64,000 bases of DNA from Jejuia sp049889775 (GCA_049889775.1 JBMHCT010000015.1:7531-71530), one strand, 5' to 3'. Positions 50,086 through 59,315 are shown, counted from the first letter of the stretch. Notes: generated by a model not told the origin, from the sequence alone. Made by a program: numbers and translations.

Positions 50086-52338
50086 CTATTTATCAAATTT
50101 CTTTAAAAGTGAAGGTAAATAGAAGATATCCGTTATAAGTGCAATAGCTACAGTGATGGCGCATAAAGCGCCAAAATCTCTTACGGATGGTGTAGCACTT
50201 GATGCTATTATTAAAAAACCTCCAACAAGAGCTATCGTTGTAGACAGTAAGGCACTTCCTGTATAGTGCATAGCGTTGTTCATGCGCACTTCGGCTGTTC
50301 CCTTTATACGTTTACTTTTTCGGTATTTATGTACTAAATGAATGGTATCGTCCATAGCTATTCCTAACATTATTGGTGTAATCATAGCGGTAGAAACATC
50401 CAAAGGAATATCCAACAAACTCATAAAAATAGCCAAAATAGCTAGCGGTAATATGTTTGGAATCAGTACCAGAATCGTTGTTCTGATACTTTTTATAAAG
50501 AACCATAAACACAAAAACGCTACAAAAAAGGCCGCAAAAAATGATTTGAATTGGGTTTCTAAAATGAAGTTATTAAGTTGCGCAAATACTACTGCAAATC
50601 CATTTATTTTCAATTTGTAATCCTCTGTGTTGAATGACTTTCCAAAGTCATTTTCAATATCTAATAGTAGTTGCTCTAATTGTGAAGTTCTAACGTCTCT
50701 TAGACTAATGGTGATTCCAGCTGAACTCAGATCATTCGCAAATAATTTAAAGAAACTATTATCCGTATTCTCCACTGATGCTAAAGTGTTCCTGACTTTT
50801 TCTTCTGGAATATTAGATTGAAATAATACTGGTGAACGCTTTTCTAAAAATCGTTTGACATCAACTACAGAAACAGGAGCAGTGATTATAGGGTGCTCTT
50901 CTAACTTATTTTGAAAAACTTCTAGCTGTTTCATGGCGTCTTTATTCAAAATAGATGTACCATCGGTTCTAGAAATATCTAGTTGAATTCTTGAGCTACT
51001 ATTTAGTTGTTCTTCTACAATCCGTAAATCTTGTTTTGCTTTTCCTTCTGCCAAAAGATCTAACGAATCGGTATCAATTTGTACAAGAAACACTGAATAT
51101 AATCCGTAAATCAACAAGAGGCTAAACCCAACAATAATGCTGGTTTTATATTGTGTAGTAACACGGTTAATCCAATTAATAAACTTGGTTTGACTAAACA
51201 CCTTTAGAGACAATAAAGGTCTGCTTACTTCAAAATTTAAGTTCATATAACTGAACCCAATTATTGTAATAACGTACACTAAGGTAAAACTTAACACCAA
51301 GCCAATACAGGTAAAAATTCCCATATTTTTAAACGCGGGCAAAGGAGATAAATACAATGCAAAATAACCTACAAACGTAGTAAGTGTAGTATAAAAACAG
51401 GGAGTAATACTTTTACGCACTGCAACAGTTAGCAGCTCAACTTTGCTAAGGTTTTTATTTAAAAGTCCTTCCTTATGGTAAATATTGATAATATGAACCG
51501 CATCACTTACGCTATATACCATTAAAATGGTGGGAATAAGCATTGAAATCATATTCAACGCATAACCTAATGAAGTGATAATACCAAAAAGAAGAGATAC
51601 AGGAACAGCAACCGATAATAGAGAAATGATAAGATAACGTTTACTTGGTAATAAAAACAGGAGCATTAACGTAATTATCAAAACCGTTAAGACACCAAAA
51701 AGCATACTTTCTTTATAGATACCTTTACTGTAAGCTTCATTTAGTACAGGAGGACCGGTCAAAAAATAATCTTTATAGTATTTTTCAATAGTACTTCTTA
51801 TGTCTCCAGCAATAATTTCCCGTTTTTCCTCAATCTGAGGCGTTGGATTTAATTGAATGTAGAAAAACTGATTTTTATAATCATCTGTTACTAGTTGCGA
51901 ACTTATGTTTGGCAACTTAGATATTAAACTTTTTAATCCCTTTTCGCTACGTTTTGTATTGTATAAATCGTCAAATACAATCTTCTTATTGTTGTAAATG
52001 GGATATTTTGCTTTGGCTAAGCTAAAGGAAGTATTTACGAATGATAGCCCTTCAATATCGGTATGTAAATTCAATAATTGTTGACGTTCTTCCTCTCCAA
52101 TTGCATTTTGAACAGGAAACATCGCTATAAAAATTTCGTCAGAACCAAACTCTTCTTGAAAGTCGATATATGCTCTATAACTAGGATCGTCTTCTAAAAA
52201 CCAAATGGTAAGTGAATTATCTATACTCAACTTATTCGCGGTTTGGTAGCCCGCAACACCCATTAAAATCATTAAAGCGATAATAATAGAGACTCTAAAT
52301 TTAACAATACCTTTTATGAGGTTTTCTAAACGCTTCAT
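50086..52338 (-). CDS. RND-superfamily transporter (MMPL/Patched type)
   Basis: A 750-residue polytopic protein of the RND/MMPL/SSD group. It has an N-terminal helix (RVSIIIALMILMGVAGYQTA), two large periplasmic domains, and two five-helix bundles, the first near LIISLLSVAVPVSLLFGIITSLGYALNMISM and the second near TILVLIPNILPLAILAIFMSLL. The GIAMDDTIHLVHKYRK segment contains the charged pair of the proton relay. Such proteins export lipids or hydrophobic molecules driven by the proton gradient. No membrane-fusion partner is nearby, which fits the self-contained MMPL class. Substrate not predictable. Confidence 0.88.
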   Translation of the reverse strand: MKRLENLIKGIVKFRVSIIIALMILMGVAGYQTANKLSIDNSLTIWFLEDDPSYRAYIDFQEEFGSDEIFIAMFPVQNAIGEEERQQLLNLHTDIEGLSFVNTSFSLAKAKYPIYNNKKIVFDDLYNTKRSEKGLKSLISKLPNISSQLVTDDYKNQFFYIQLNPTPQIEEKREIIAGDIRSTIEKYYKDYFLTGPPVLNEAYSKGIYKESMLFGVLTVLIITLMLLFLLPSKRYLIISLLSVAVPVSLLFGIITSLGYALNMISMLIPTILMVYSVSDAVHIINIYHKEGLLNKNLSKVELLTVAVRKSITPCFYTTLTTFVGYFALYLSPLPAFKNMGIFTCIGLVLSFTLVYVITIIGFSYMNLNFEVSRPLLSLKVFSQTKFINWINRVTTQYKTSIIVGFSLLLIYGLYSVFLVQIDTDSLDLLAEGKAKQDLRIVEEQLNSSSRIQLDISRTDGTSILNKDAMKQLEVFQNKLEEHPIITAPVSVVDVKRFLEKRSPVLFQSNIPEEKVRNTLASVENTDNSFFKLFANDLSSAGITISLRDVRTSQLEQLLLDIENDFGKSFNTEDYKLKINGFAVVFAQLNNFILETQFKSFFAAFFVAFLCLWFFIKSIRTTILVLIPNILPLAILAIFMSLLDIPLDVSTAMITPIMLGIAMDDTIHLVHKYRKSKRIKGTAEVRMNNAMHYTGSALLSTTIALVGGFLIIASSATPSVRDFGALCAITVAIALITDIFYLPSLLKKFDK

Positions 52339-52357
52339 TTTTCAATGCGAAGAAATT

Positions 52358-52476
52358 TTTGTCAGTTTGAGTGTCACGCCTAGGCGTGATGTATCGAAAA
52401 CAAGAAAATTTCAGTTTTTTGAAAAACTTCTCGATACTATTCCGCATTTCGCGGAATCACTCGAAGTGACACTTCG
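52358..52476. repeat. Composite REP-like inverted repeat element (family B)
   Basis: Two halves in opposite orientation share GTCAnTTnGAGTG at the outside and TATCGA toward the centre. The left half contains the perfect palindrome TCACGCCTAGGCGTGA and the right half ATTCCGCATTTCGCGGAAT. It occupies nearly the whole space between the RND and GreA-like genes. Confidence 0.75.
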
Positions 52477-52491
52477 TTTATTAAATAAAAT

Positions 52492-52941
52492 TCAACTTAT
52501 TTTAGTGATTGTAAAGGTAAGGCTTCTAAATGTGATTTCATCTTCTACTTTTTTGGCTAGTAATAGTTTTGCTATAGGTGTAGAAGGTGAAATTGCATAA
52601 AATATATCATCTTTATATTTCAATTCTCCAGCACTAATGGAGATAAAATAATTGAGTTTTGATGTATACACTAAACTACCTATACTGGCAATTTCAGAAG
52701 ATTTATCAATATCAATTTTGGAGAGCGTTTCTTTTACTTTTTGAATTTCAGCCAGTTGGTTTTCAGCTTTCTCTCGCTCTAACTGTAACATGGCGCGACC
52801 TGTTTCATGTTTGTCACCAGCTGAACTTTTTGTTTCTGAAAGCAATGATTTTTGAATGTCTTGAATTGTAGACTGAATAGTTTGCAATCTGTTTTCAATA
52901 AAATCATGACATTGATTATAGAGGTTTTGTTTTATACTCAT
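52492..52941 (-). CDS. GreA/GreB C-terminal-domain-like protein
   Basis: A 149-residue protein. N-terminal coiled coil with many charged residues (QSTIQDIQKSLLSETKSSAGDKHETGRAMLQLEREKAENQ-like; residues 20-75). The last 70 residues (ASIGSLVYTSKLNYFISISAG ... AISPSTPIAKLLLAKKVEDEITF) have the order of the GreA C-terminal domain (isPxxxlaxxLlGkkvGDev). The N-terminal acidic coiled-coil tip of GreA is not recognisable, so cleavage-factor activity is doubtful. It overlaps the upstream DAO gene by 4 bp. Relatives are sometimes misnamed 3-oxoacyl-ACP synthase. The fold is inferred. Confidence 0.7.
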   Translation of the reverse strand: MSIKQNLYNQCHDFIENRLQTIQSTIQDIQKSLLSETKSSAGDKHETGRAMLQLEREKAENQLAEIQKVKETLSKIDIDKSSEIASIGSLVYTSKLNYFISISAGELKYKDDIFYAISPSTPIAKLLLAKKVEDEITFRSLTFTITKIS

Positions 52942-54053
52942 ATTGTCAATTCTGCTAATTCCTTACCAACTATACTACCAATAGCTACTCCCATACCTCC
53001 CAAACGTACACCACAAAACACGTTATTTGACAGTTGCTTAACAAGAGTCTTCTTTTGGTGACCAACCCCCATAATACCACTCCAGCGATGTTCAATTTCA
53101 ACATCCTGATTTGGCAAAATGGTTTGATTTAAAATGTCTTCTAGTTTACGTTGAATACGCTTTGTTTGCTGAAATTCGGTAGTTTCTTCTCCTTTAAAAT
53201 CTAGATGTCTTCCACCACCTAATAAAATTCGATTATCAATATTTCTAAAATAGTAATACCCTCTATCTAAGTGAAAGGTTCCTTTGACTTTGAGATTTTC
53301 TACAGGTTTGGTAATAAGCACTTGGGCTCTAGCAGGTTTTACTTTTTCATCAATTAATTGAGCCGCAAATCCGTTAGTAGCAATTAGTACTTTTGAAGCA
53401 GAACACTCAAAATTATTAGTTTTAATTTTTACGGAATTTATGTCTTCAGAAATGTCTTCAACATCGACAGAATTTAAAATCTTAATGCCTTTTGATTGCA
53501 CCAATTGCAATAGCCCTTCCATCATTTTACCAGTATCAATCTGTCCTTCAAACTGATTAAACATATAGTCATTTTTTATCCCGTTAAAATTGAAAATATT
53601 GTCTTTTAAACTGAAAACATCTGCCTTAAAAATGGGCTTCATTAAGGTGTTAATGTCGTTTTTCTTTTCAATACAATTATTAAACAACATGTTGTCGGTT
53701 TCTAAAAACAATTCATAACCGCCTAATTGCTGAAAATCGAGTTGTTTATCTCCTAAAGTTTGCCTTAGCAACCTTAAACCATCAACCCTTTTCTTAACTA
53801 AGTTAAAGACCTCGTCTTCGGAATGTGTTTCTAAATCATCCAAAATTTCACTTATACTTCCGAAGCAAGCAAAACCTGCATTTTTAGTACTTGCGCCTTT
53901 TGGGAGAATACCTTTTTCAAAAATGACAATTTTAGCCGTTGAATATTGTACTCTTAATTGTAAGGCACAATTAAGGCCTACGATACCGCTACCAACGATA
54001 CAGAAATCGATATTAGAAAGCCATGATTTTATTTCCCAATAGGACAAATGCAT
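52938..54053 (-). CDS. FAD-dependent oxidoreductase (DAO family)
   Basis: A 371-residue flavoprotein of the glycine/D-amino-acid oxidase type. Rossmann dinucleotide motif CIVGSGIVGLNCALQL (about residues 18-33), then FEKGILPKGASTKNAGFAC, and near the C terminus RWSGIMGVGHQKKTLV and CGVRLGGMGVAIGSIVG, all usual for DAO-fold enzymes oxidising C-N bonds. Substrate unknown. It starts at MHLSYWEIKSWL and shares ATGA with the GreA-like gene downstream, so the two form one operon. Confidence 0.88.
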   Translation of the reverse strand: MHLSYWEIKSWLSNIDFCIVGSGIVGLNCALQLRVQYSTAKIVIFEKGILPKGASTKNAGFACFGSISEILDDLETHSEDEVFNLVKKRVDGLRLLRQTLGDKQLDFQQLGGYELFLETDNMLFNNCIEKKNDINTLMKPIFKADVFSLKDNIFNFNGIKNDYMFNQFEGQIDTGKMMEGLLQLVQSKGIKILNSVDVEDISEDINSVKIKTNNFECSASKVLIATNGFAAQLIDEKVKPARAQVLITKPVENLKVKGTFHLDRGYYYFRNIDNRILLGGGRHLDFKGEETTEFQQTKRIQRKLEDILNQTILPNQDVEIEHRWSGIMGVGHQKKTLVKQLSNNVFCGVRLGGMGVAIGSIVGKELAELTI

Positions 54054-54103
54054 AATGCTAATTTAGGATTTTAAATTGACGTTCCGAGTCGTTTTAGGTA
54101 TTG

Positions 54104-54128
54104 AATACTTCGACTACGCTCAGTACAG
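54104..54128. repeat. Short REP-like fragment
   Basis: ACTTCGACTACGCTCAGTAC resembles the fragment at 26072-26105. Isolated remnant, with a trace of the family A end (GCCTTGTGGTAACGCC, 54229-54244) some 100 bp further on. Confidence 0.35.
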
Positions 54129-54247
54129 GCTAAATGTTTGAAATCCTAGATGTAGGAGGGGTTAAGTAGTGAAATGTTTACATTAACGAATTCTTTAGTT
54201 TGAAATACAAGCCAATTAGTAAAGCCCAAGCCTTGTGGTAACGCCAT

Positions 54248-54276
54248 AAAAAACTCCGAAATTGCTTTCGGAGTCT
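54248..54276 (-). terminator. accC terminator
   Basis: Stem AACTCCGAAA / TTTCGGAGTC with a TTGC loop, 8 bp after the accC stop on the minus strand and followed there by a T-run. Confidence 0.82.
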
Positions 54277-54283
54277 TAGTTAT

Positions 54284-55636
54284 TTATGCTTCACTTGGTT
54301 TTTGCATTTCAAAATCTTCCATGAACTTCGTGGTGTAATTTCCAGCAACATAATCTGGATGATCCATAAGTTGTCTATGGAATGGAATGGTGGTTTTTAT
54401 ACCTTCTATCACAAACTCATCTAAAGCACGCTTCATTTTGTTAATTGCCTCTTCACGCGTTTGTGCCGTAGTAATTAACTTAGCGATCATAGAATCATAG
54501 TTTGGCGGAATGGAATAGCCAGCATACACGTGTGTGTCTAATCGCACACCATGACCTCCAGGAGCATGTAATGTTGTGATTTTTCCAGGTGATGGTCTAA
54601 AACCATTAAATGGATCTTCCGCATTGATACGGCACTCTATAGAATGTAAATTTGGTTCATAGTTTTTACCAGAAATTGGCACGCCTGCAGCAACCAATAT
54701 TTGTTCTCTAATTAAATCGAAATCAATTACTTGTTCTGTAATGGGGTGCTCTACTTGAATACGTGTATTCATTTCCATAAAGTAGAAATTACGGTGTTTG
54801 TCTACTAAAAACTCCACCGTTCCTGCACCTTCGTAATTGATATACTCCGCAGCTTTAACCGCAGCTTCACCCATTTTTTTACGTAATTCTTTAGTCATAA
54901 AAGGGGAAGGCACTTCTTCTGTTAATTTTTGATGACGACGTTGTACAGAACAATCTCTTTCTGACAAATGACAAGCTTTACCTCGAGAATCACCAACTAC
55001 CTGTATTTCAATATGTCTTGGTTCTTCTATAAGTTTTTCCATATACATATCGTCATTACCAAAGGCAGCTTTACTTTCTTGTCTTGCAGAATCCCAAGCA
55101 TCCTTAAGATCTTCTTTTTTGAAGACTCCGCGCATACCCTTTCCTCCACCTCCAGCAGAAGCTTTAAGCATTACTGGGTAACCTACCTCTTCGGCAAGTT
55201 TCTCGCATTCTTCATAAGATTCAATTACGCCTTCACTTCCTGGAACACAAGGAACACCAGCAGCTTTCATAGTAGCCTTGGCGTTAGCCTTATCTCCCAT
55301 TTTATCAATCATTTCAGCCGAGGCACCAATGAATTTAATTCCGTGCTCTTCACAAATTTGAGAAAACTTAGCATTTTCTGAAAGGAATCCGTAACCAGGA
55401 TGAATCGCATCAGCATTAGTAATTTCAGCGGCCGAAATCACATTAGACATCTTCAAATAAGAATCTGTACTTGCAGGAGGACCAATACAAACCGCTTCAT
55501 CCGCAAATTTTACATGTAAACTTTCAGCATCTGCTGTAGAATATACAGCAACGGTTTTTATGCCCATTTCTTTACAGGTTCTAATAACGCGTAGCGCTAT
55601 TTCACCTCTATTGGCAATCAATATTTTTTTAAACAT
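54284..55636 (-). CDS. accC: Acetyl-CoA carboxylase biotin carboxylase subunit
   Basis: A 450-residue ATP-grasp enzyme that carboxylates biotin on AccB. N-terminal FKKILIANRGEIALRVIRTCKEMGI, the Gly-rich ATP lid GGGGKGMRGV (about residues 163-172), and catalytic region FYFMEMNTRIQVEHPITEQV. Last of the fabH-accB-accC run, committing acetyl-CoA to malonyl-CoA. The carboxyltransferase subunits accA/accD are not in the window. Ends in a short tail FEMQKPSEA. Confidence 0.97.
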   Translation of the reverse strand: MFKKILIANRGEIALRVIRTCKEMGIKTVAVYSTADAESLHVKFADEAVCIGPPASTDSYLKMSNVISAAEITNADAIHPGYGFLSENAKFSQICEEHGIKFIGASAEMIDKMGDKANAKATMKAAGVPCVPGSEGVIESYEECEKLAEEVGYPVMLKASAGGGGKGMRGVFKKEDLKDAWDSARQESKAAFGNDDMYMEKLIEEPRHIEIQVVGDSRGKACHLSERDCSVQRRHQKLTEEVPSPFMTKELRKKMGEAAVKAAEYINYEGAGTVEFLVDKHRNFYFMEMNTRIQVEHPITEQVIDFDLIREQILVAAGVPISGKNYEPNLHSIECRINAEDPFNGFRPSPGKITTLHAPGGHGVRLDTHVYAGYSIPPNYDSMIAKLITTAQTREEAINKMKRALDEFVIEGIKTTIPFHRQLMDHPDYVAGNYTTKFMEDFEMQKPSEA

Positions 55637-55680
55637 AACTTAGAATAAATTATGAATCCAGAATTCTGAATTCTGAATTT

Positions 55681-56181
55681 TTAAGAAGGGTCTACTAAAA
55701 ATAATGGTTGATCGAATTCTACTGGAGAAGCATCATCAACTAAAATCTTAACTACTTTTCCTGAAACTTCAGATTCAATTTCATTGAATAGCTTCATAGC
55801 TTCGATAATACAAAGTACGTCTCCTTCGGCAATAGTTTGTCCTACTTCAACAAATAGTGGTTTATCTGGTGATGGTTTTCTGTAGAAAGTACCAATAATT
55901 GGAGATTTAATTGTAATATATTTAGAAGTATCATCTGCTGCAGGAGCTGCTGGTTCAGCTTTTGCTGGTTCAGCTACGGGTGCAGGAGTTTCTGCAACTG
56001 GAATTACAGGAGCTTGAGCCATTTGTGGTGCAGCAACAGGAGCATATTGCACTGTTGTAGGACCATCATTCTCAGATCCTGTCTTAATGGTGATTTTTAC
56101 ATCATCCATCTCTAATTTAACCTCGCTAGCACCAGATTTGGCGACAAACTTAATTAAGTTTTGAATCTCTTTTAAATCCAT
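55681..56181 (-). CDS. accB: Acetyl-CoA carboxylase biotin carboxyl carrier protein
   Basis: A 166-residue BCCP. N-terminal helical part (MDLKEIQNLIKFVAKSGASEVKL), a long Ala/Pro-rich flexible linker (about residues 45-85) and the C-terminal biotinyl domain with K130 in IIEAMKLFNEI (usual EAMKM; Met after Lys here is Leu, common). Biotin at K130 is inferred from the motif. Between fabH and accC, the standard order of Bacteroidota. Confidence 0.97.
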   Translation of the reverse strand: MDLKEIQNLIKFVAKSGASEVKLEMDDVKITIKTGSENDGPTTVQYAPVAAPQMAQAPVIPVAETPAPVAEPAKAEPAAPAADDTSKYITIKSPIIGTFYRKPSPDKPLFVEVGQTIAEGDVLCIIEAMKLFNEIESEVSGKVVKILVDDASPVEFDQPLFLVDPS

Positions 56182-56214
56182 AATTTAGCTATTAGTTATT
56201 TAATGGTTAGTCTT

Positions 56215-57210
56215 TTAAGAATTATAGGCCCATTTTAAATAAATGGCACCCCAATTAAATCCGCCACCAAAAGCAGCGAAAATTACAGTATCACCCTTTT
56301 TAAGTTGTGATTCGTAGTCGTTTAATAGTAAAGGTAAGGTAGCAGAAGTGGTATTTCCGTATTTATGAATATTAATCATAACCTTTTCTTCTTCCAATTC
56401 TATACGTTGCGCAGTGGCATCAATAATGCGTTTATTTGCTTGATGCGCAGCCAACCAATCTACATTATCTTTTGTAAGGTTGTTTCTTTCTAATATTTTA
56501 ACGGTAGCATCTGCCATATTAAAAACCGCATTTTTAAATACAGTTCTTCCTTCTTGAAATGCGAAGTGCTTCCCTTCATCAAGTGCATCATGCGTCATAG
56601 CAAATTGCGAACCACCAAAGGTGGCTTGCAAAAACTCTCTACCTGAACCGTCACTTCTCAAATATTCGTCTTTCAGACCTAAATCCTCTTCAGTAGGTTC
56701 AAATAAAACTGCTCCTGCCCCATCTCCAAAAATGATACAGGTAGCACGATCTTTATAATTTATTAAGGATGACATTTTATCGGCTCCAATCAATAATACA
56801 TTCCTATATCGGCCTGATTCAATATATGTTGATGCTACAGACATGCCATACAAGAAACTTGAACAAGCAGCGTCCATATCAAAAGAAAATGCGTTTGTAG
56901 CACCAATCTCTGAAGCAGTAAAAGCAGCTGTGGAGGCTGCTTTCATATCTGGAGTAGCTGTAGCTACAATTACCAATTCTATATCTTTTGGGTCAATGCC
57001 TTTTTTTGAAATGAGATCTTGAGCGGCTTTAATGGCCAAATAAGAGGTTCCTTTTCCATCCTCTTTTAAAATACGACGCTCTTTAATTCCTGTTCGTGTA
57101 GTAATCCATTCGTCATTCGTATCAACCATCGTTTCTAAAATTTGATTGGTTAACACATATTCCGGAACGTAAGCTCCAACCGCTGTAATTGCTGCTGAGA
57201 TTTTACTCAT
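56215..57210 (-). CDS. fabH: 3-oxoacyl-[ACP] synthase III (FabH)
   Basis: A 331-residue beta-ketoacyl-ACP synthase III that starts fatty-acid chains from acyl-CoA and malonyl-ACP. The catalytic triad is visible: Cys in DMDAACSSFLYGM (about residue 115), His in WLAAHQANKRII, and Asn in IHKYGNTTSATLPL. The gene is next to accB/accC, so it feeds the same pathway. Start MSKISAAITAVGAYVPE is normal. A terminator separates it from rpmF upstream. Confidence 0.97.
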   Translation of the reverse strand: MSKISAAITAVGAYVPEYVLTNQILETMVDTNDEWITTRTGIKERRILKEDGKGTSYLAIKAAQDLISKKGIDPKDIELVIVATATPDMKAASTAAFTASEIGATNAFSFDMDAACSSFLYGMSVASTYIESGRYRNVLLIGADKMSSLINYKDRATCIIFGDGAGAVLFEPTEEDLGLKDEYLRSDGSGREFLQATFGGSQFAMTHDALDEGKHFAFQEGRTVFKNAVFNMADATVKILERNNLTKDNVDWLAAHQANKRIIDATAQRIELEEEKVMINIHKYGNTTSATLPLLLNDYESQLKKGDTVIFAAFGGGFNWGAIYLKWAYNS

Positions 57211-57335
57211 ACCTATTTGTTAAATTGAACGAAATCGTTCCAAAACGTATTAAAATTGATCAAATTCTAACGAAAAATAGAAAATTTTGACCAAATTAAT
57301 GCTTTTTTCGTGTAAAGAAGTTACATATCATAAAA

Positions 57336-57359
57336 AAAACGCCCACAAGTGAGCGTTTT
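57336..57359 (-). terminator. rpmF terminator
   Basis: Stem AAAACGC / GCGTTTT with a 10-nt loop containing CCACAAGTGA and a T-run on the minus strand, 21 bp after the rpmF stop. Confidence 0.7.
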
Positions 57360-57379
57360 AATATATGCCTGCATAATAA

Positions 57380-57583
57380 TTATGCTAAGTTTTCTTCAGC
57401 TTCAGTATTATCAATTAAAACTTGACCTCTATAGTATAATTTTCCTTCGTGCCAATGTGCTCTATGATACAAATGCGCTTCTCCTGTAGTTGGACATGTA
57501 GCAATCTGTGGCGCAGTTGCTTTGTAATGTGTTCTTCTTTTATCTCTTCTAGTTTTAGAGATTTTTCTCTTAGGATGTGCCAT
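57380..57583 (-). CDS. rpmF: 50S ribosomal protein L32
   Basis: A 67-residue L32: basic start MAHPKRKISKTRRDKRRTHYK, then TCPTTGEAHLYHRAHWHEGKLYYRGQVL. The usual zinc-ribbon cysteine pairs are reduced to a single Cys in this form, so zinc binding is doubtful; many bacteria encode both kinds. It follows DUF177 by 8 bp, the standard pairing. Confidence 0.97.
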   Translation of the reverse strand: MAHPKRKISKTRRDKRRTHYKATAPQIATCPTTGEAHLYHRAHWHEGKLYYRGQVLIDNTEAEENLA

Positions 57584-57591
57584 TTTTTATA

Positions 57592-58128
57592 TTATTTATC
57601 CGTTAATAGTTTCTTTAATGTATTCCAACGAGGGTCTATATCCTCATCTTTATTTTCTTTTTCCTGCTTTGGACTAAGTTCTTCTAATTTTTTGAGTATT
57701 TCCGAGTTCAAAGTACCATCTTCAATTCCAGGGTGTATGCATTTTGCGGGTACCGCCAGTACAATCAACTCGTATATATACTGCTGTATATTAATCTCAT
57801 GTTCTCCATGAGGAATGATTAAAATGTCAATATTTTCATCATTGTACTCTTGACCGAACTTAACCACTAAATCAAATTCATGAACAATGTTTTGATTGTA
57901 AGGCTCATTGGTCAAATCGCAATTCACATTCACATATCCATTGATTTTAAAATTTAGTTCTAGTAAGGTCGACTTCTTATTTAAAAGCACATCAACCGTT
58001 ACTTTCACATCATTAAAATCGTCATACTCAAAATAATCAAAGAACGTTTGGTCAATCTTATACTCAAAATCGTGATTTCCAACCTTTAATCCCACGAATG
58101 GAATCGTATATTCTTTCATTGGTTTCAT
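57592..58128 (-). CDS. DUF177 (YceD) domain protein
   Basis: A 178-residue DUF177/YceD protein, thought to affect 23S rRNA or ribosome accumulation; encoded with rpmF in nearly all bacteria. Conserved C-terminal IDPRWNTLKKLLTDK and the middle CDLTNEPYNQNIVHEFDL are visible. The start at 58128 (MKPMKEYTIPFVGLKVG) fits homologs. Two residues more upstream are possible. Its -7 element lies 23 bp upstream. Confidence 0.9.
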   Translation of the reverse strand: MKPMKEYTIPFVGLKVGNHDFEYKIDQTFFDYFEYDDFNDVKVTVDVLLNKKSTLLELNFKINGYVNVNCDLTNEPYNQNIVHEFDLVVKFGQEYNDENIDILIIPHGEHEINIQQYIYELIVLAVPAKCIHPGIEDGTLNSEILKKLEELSPKQEKENKDEDIDPRWNTLKKLLTDK

Positions 58129-58150
58129 GACCACATCTATTTTGAGCCTG

Positions 58151-58158
58151 CAAATATA
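58151..58158 (-). promoter_or_regulatory. -7 promoter element for the DUF177-rpmF operon
   Basis: TATATTTG on the minus strand, 23 bp before the start codon at 58128. Confidence 0.6.
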
Positions 58159-58191
58159 AAAATTTTTTAACGCAACCCAACTGGTTGATTG

Positions 58192-59250
58192 TTATTTTTT
58201 TACAACCAACCTCTTTGGCTGCTTTTTTAACGGGTTTGATGTAAGGATCTGATAATCAGAGCGATTTCTAAAAATTTGTAAGCCCATAAAAAGCGCTTCT
58301 TTAAATGAACCTTCATCTGCAACTCCTTTTCCAGCAATTTCAAAGGCGGTTCCATGATCTGGAGAAGTTCTAACTCTTGCTAAACCTGCAGTAAAATTAA
58401 CACCTTGACCGAAAGAAAGTGTTTTAAAAGGTATTAACCCTTGATCGTGATACGAGGCAATAATTGCATCAAAATTTTTGTAATTATTTGATCCAAAAAA
58501 ACTATCGGCCGCATATGGCCCATAAACTAGCTTTCCTTCTTCCTTCAATTTTCTTAGGGTTGGTCTCATTATATTATCATCCTCGTTTCCTATTACACCA
58601 TTATCCCCCGTATGTGGGTTAATCCCTAAAACCGCAATTTTGGGCTTTATAATTCTAAAATCCTTTTTAAGAGTGTCATGAACAGTATTGATTTTCTTAA
58701 TAATAAGTTCTTCTGTAATATGACTTGACACATCCTTTACCGGCACATGATCTGTAAGCAAACCTACTTTTAAAGTATCTGTTACCATAAACATTAAGCT
58801 CTCCCCTCCCAATTCCTTTGCCAAATAATCGGTGTGTCCAGGAAATGCAAATGCTTCAGATTGAATATTATGCTTATTTATTGGGGCGGTAACTAGAATG
58901 TCAATCTTTTCTGATTTCAAAGCTTTCGTAGCTGATTGTAGCGACTTCAAGGCATACTCTCCAATTTTAGTTTCTTCTTTTCCAAAATTAATTTCAACAC
59001 CCTCTTTCCAACTATTGAAAACATTGACTTTTCCATGTTTTATGCTTTCGAAATCATTAATGCTATAAAACTCTATAGATGAACTAAAGTGTTTTTTTAA
59101 AAAATTCATCACTTTAATTGAAGCAAAAATAACAGGAGTACATAATTCAAGAATTCTAGAGTCTTCAAAGGTTTTAAGTATAATTTCGCCTCCAATGCCA
59201 TTTAAATCTCCTATGGAAATCCCAACCTTAATTTTTTCCTCATTCATCAT
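58192..59250 (-). CDS. pdxA: 4-hydroxythreonine-4-phosphate dehydrogenase
   Basis: A 352-residue NAD-dependent enzyme of the DXP-dependent pyridoxal phosphate pathway. Motifs: VGISIGDLNGIGGEIILKTF (residues 8-27), the metal-binding His of GHTDYLAKEL and of GLLTDHVPVKDVS, LGINPHTGDNGVIGNED, and SYHDQGLIPFKTLSFGQGVNFTAGL with RTSPDHGTAFEIAGKG. Two adjacent Met codons could start it. Divergent from ribE. Confidence 0.96.
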   Translation of the reverse strand: MMNEEKIKVGISIGDLNGIGGEIILKTFEDSRILELCTPVIFASIKVMNFLKKHFSSSIEFYSINDFESIKHGKVNVFNSWKEGVEINFGKEETKIGEYALKSLQSATKALKSEKIDILVTAPINKHNIQSEAFAFPGHTDYLAKELGGESLMFMVTDTLKVGLLTDHVPVKDVSSHITEELIIKKINTVHDTLKKDFRIIKPKIAVLGINPHTGDNGVIGNEDDNIMRPTLRKLKEEGKLVYGPYAADSFFGSNNYKNFDAIIASYHDQGLIPFKTLSFGQGVNFTAGLARVRTSPDHGTAFEIAGKGVADEGSFKEALFMGLQIFRNRSDYQILTSNPLKKQPKRLVVKK

Positions 59251-59273
59251 TTAAAAATCCTAACTTTTGTTTG

Positions 59274-59295
59274 TAATTTTGAAAAAGCAAATTTA
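59274..59295. promoter_or_regulatory. Overlapping divergent promoters of ribE and pdxA
   Basis: The plus strand has TAATTTTG at 59274-59281 facing ribE; the minus strand has TAAATTTG at 59288-59295 facing pdxA. The two -7 elements are 6 bp apart, so the start sites overlap and polymerases would compete. Confidence 0.6.
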
Positions 59296-59315
59296 ACCAA
59301 ATAAACAATACATTT

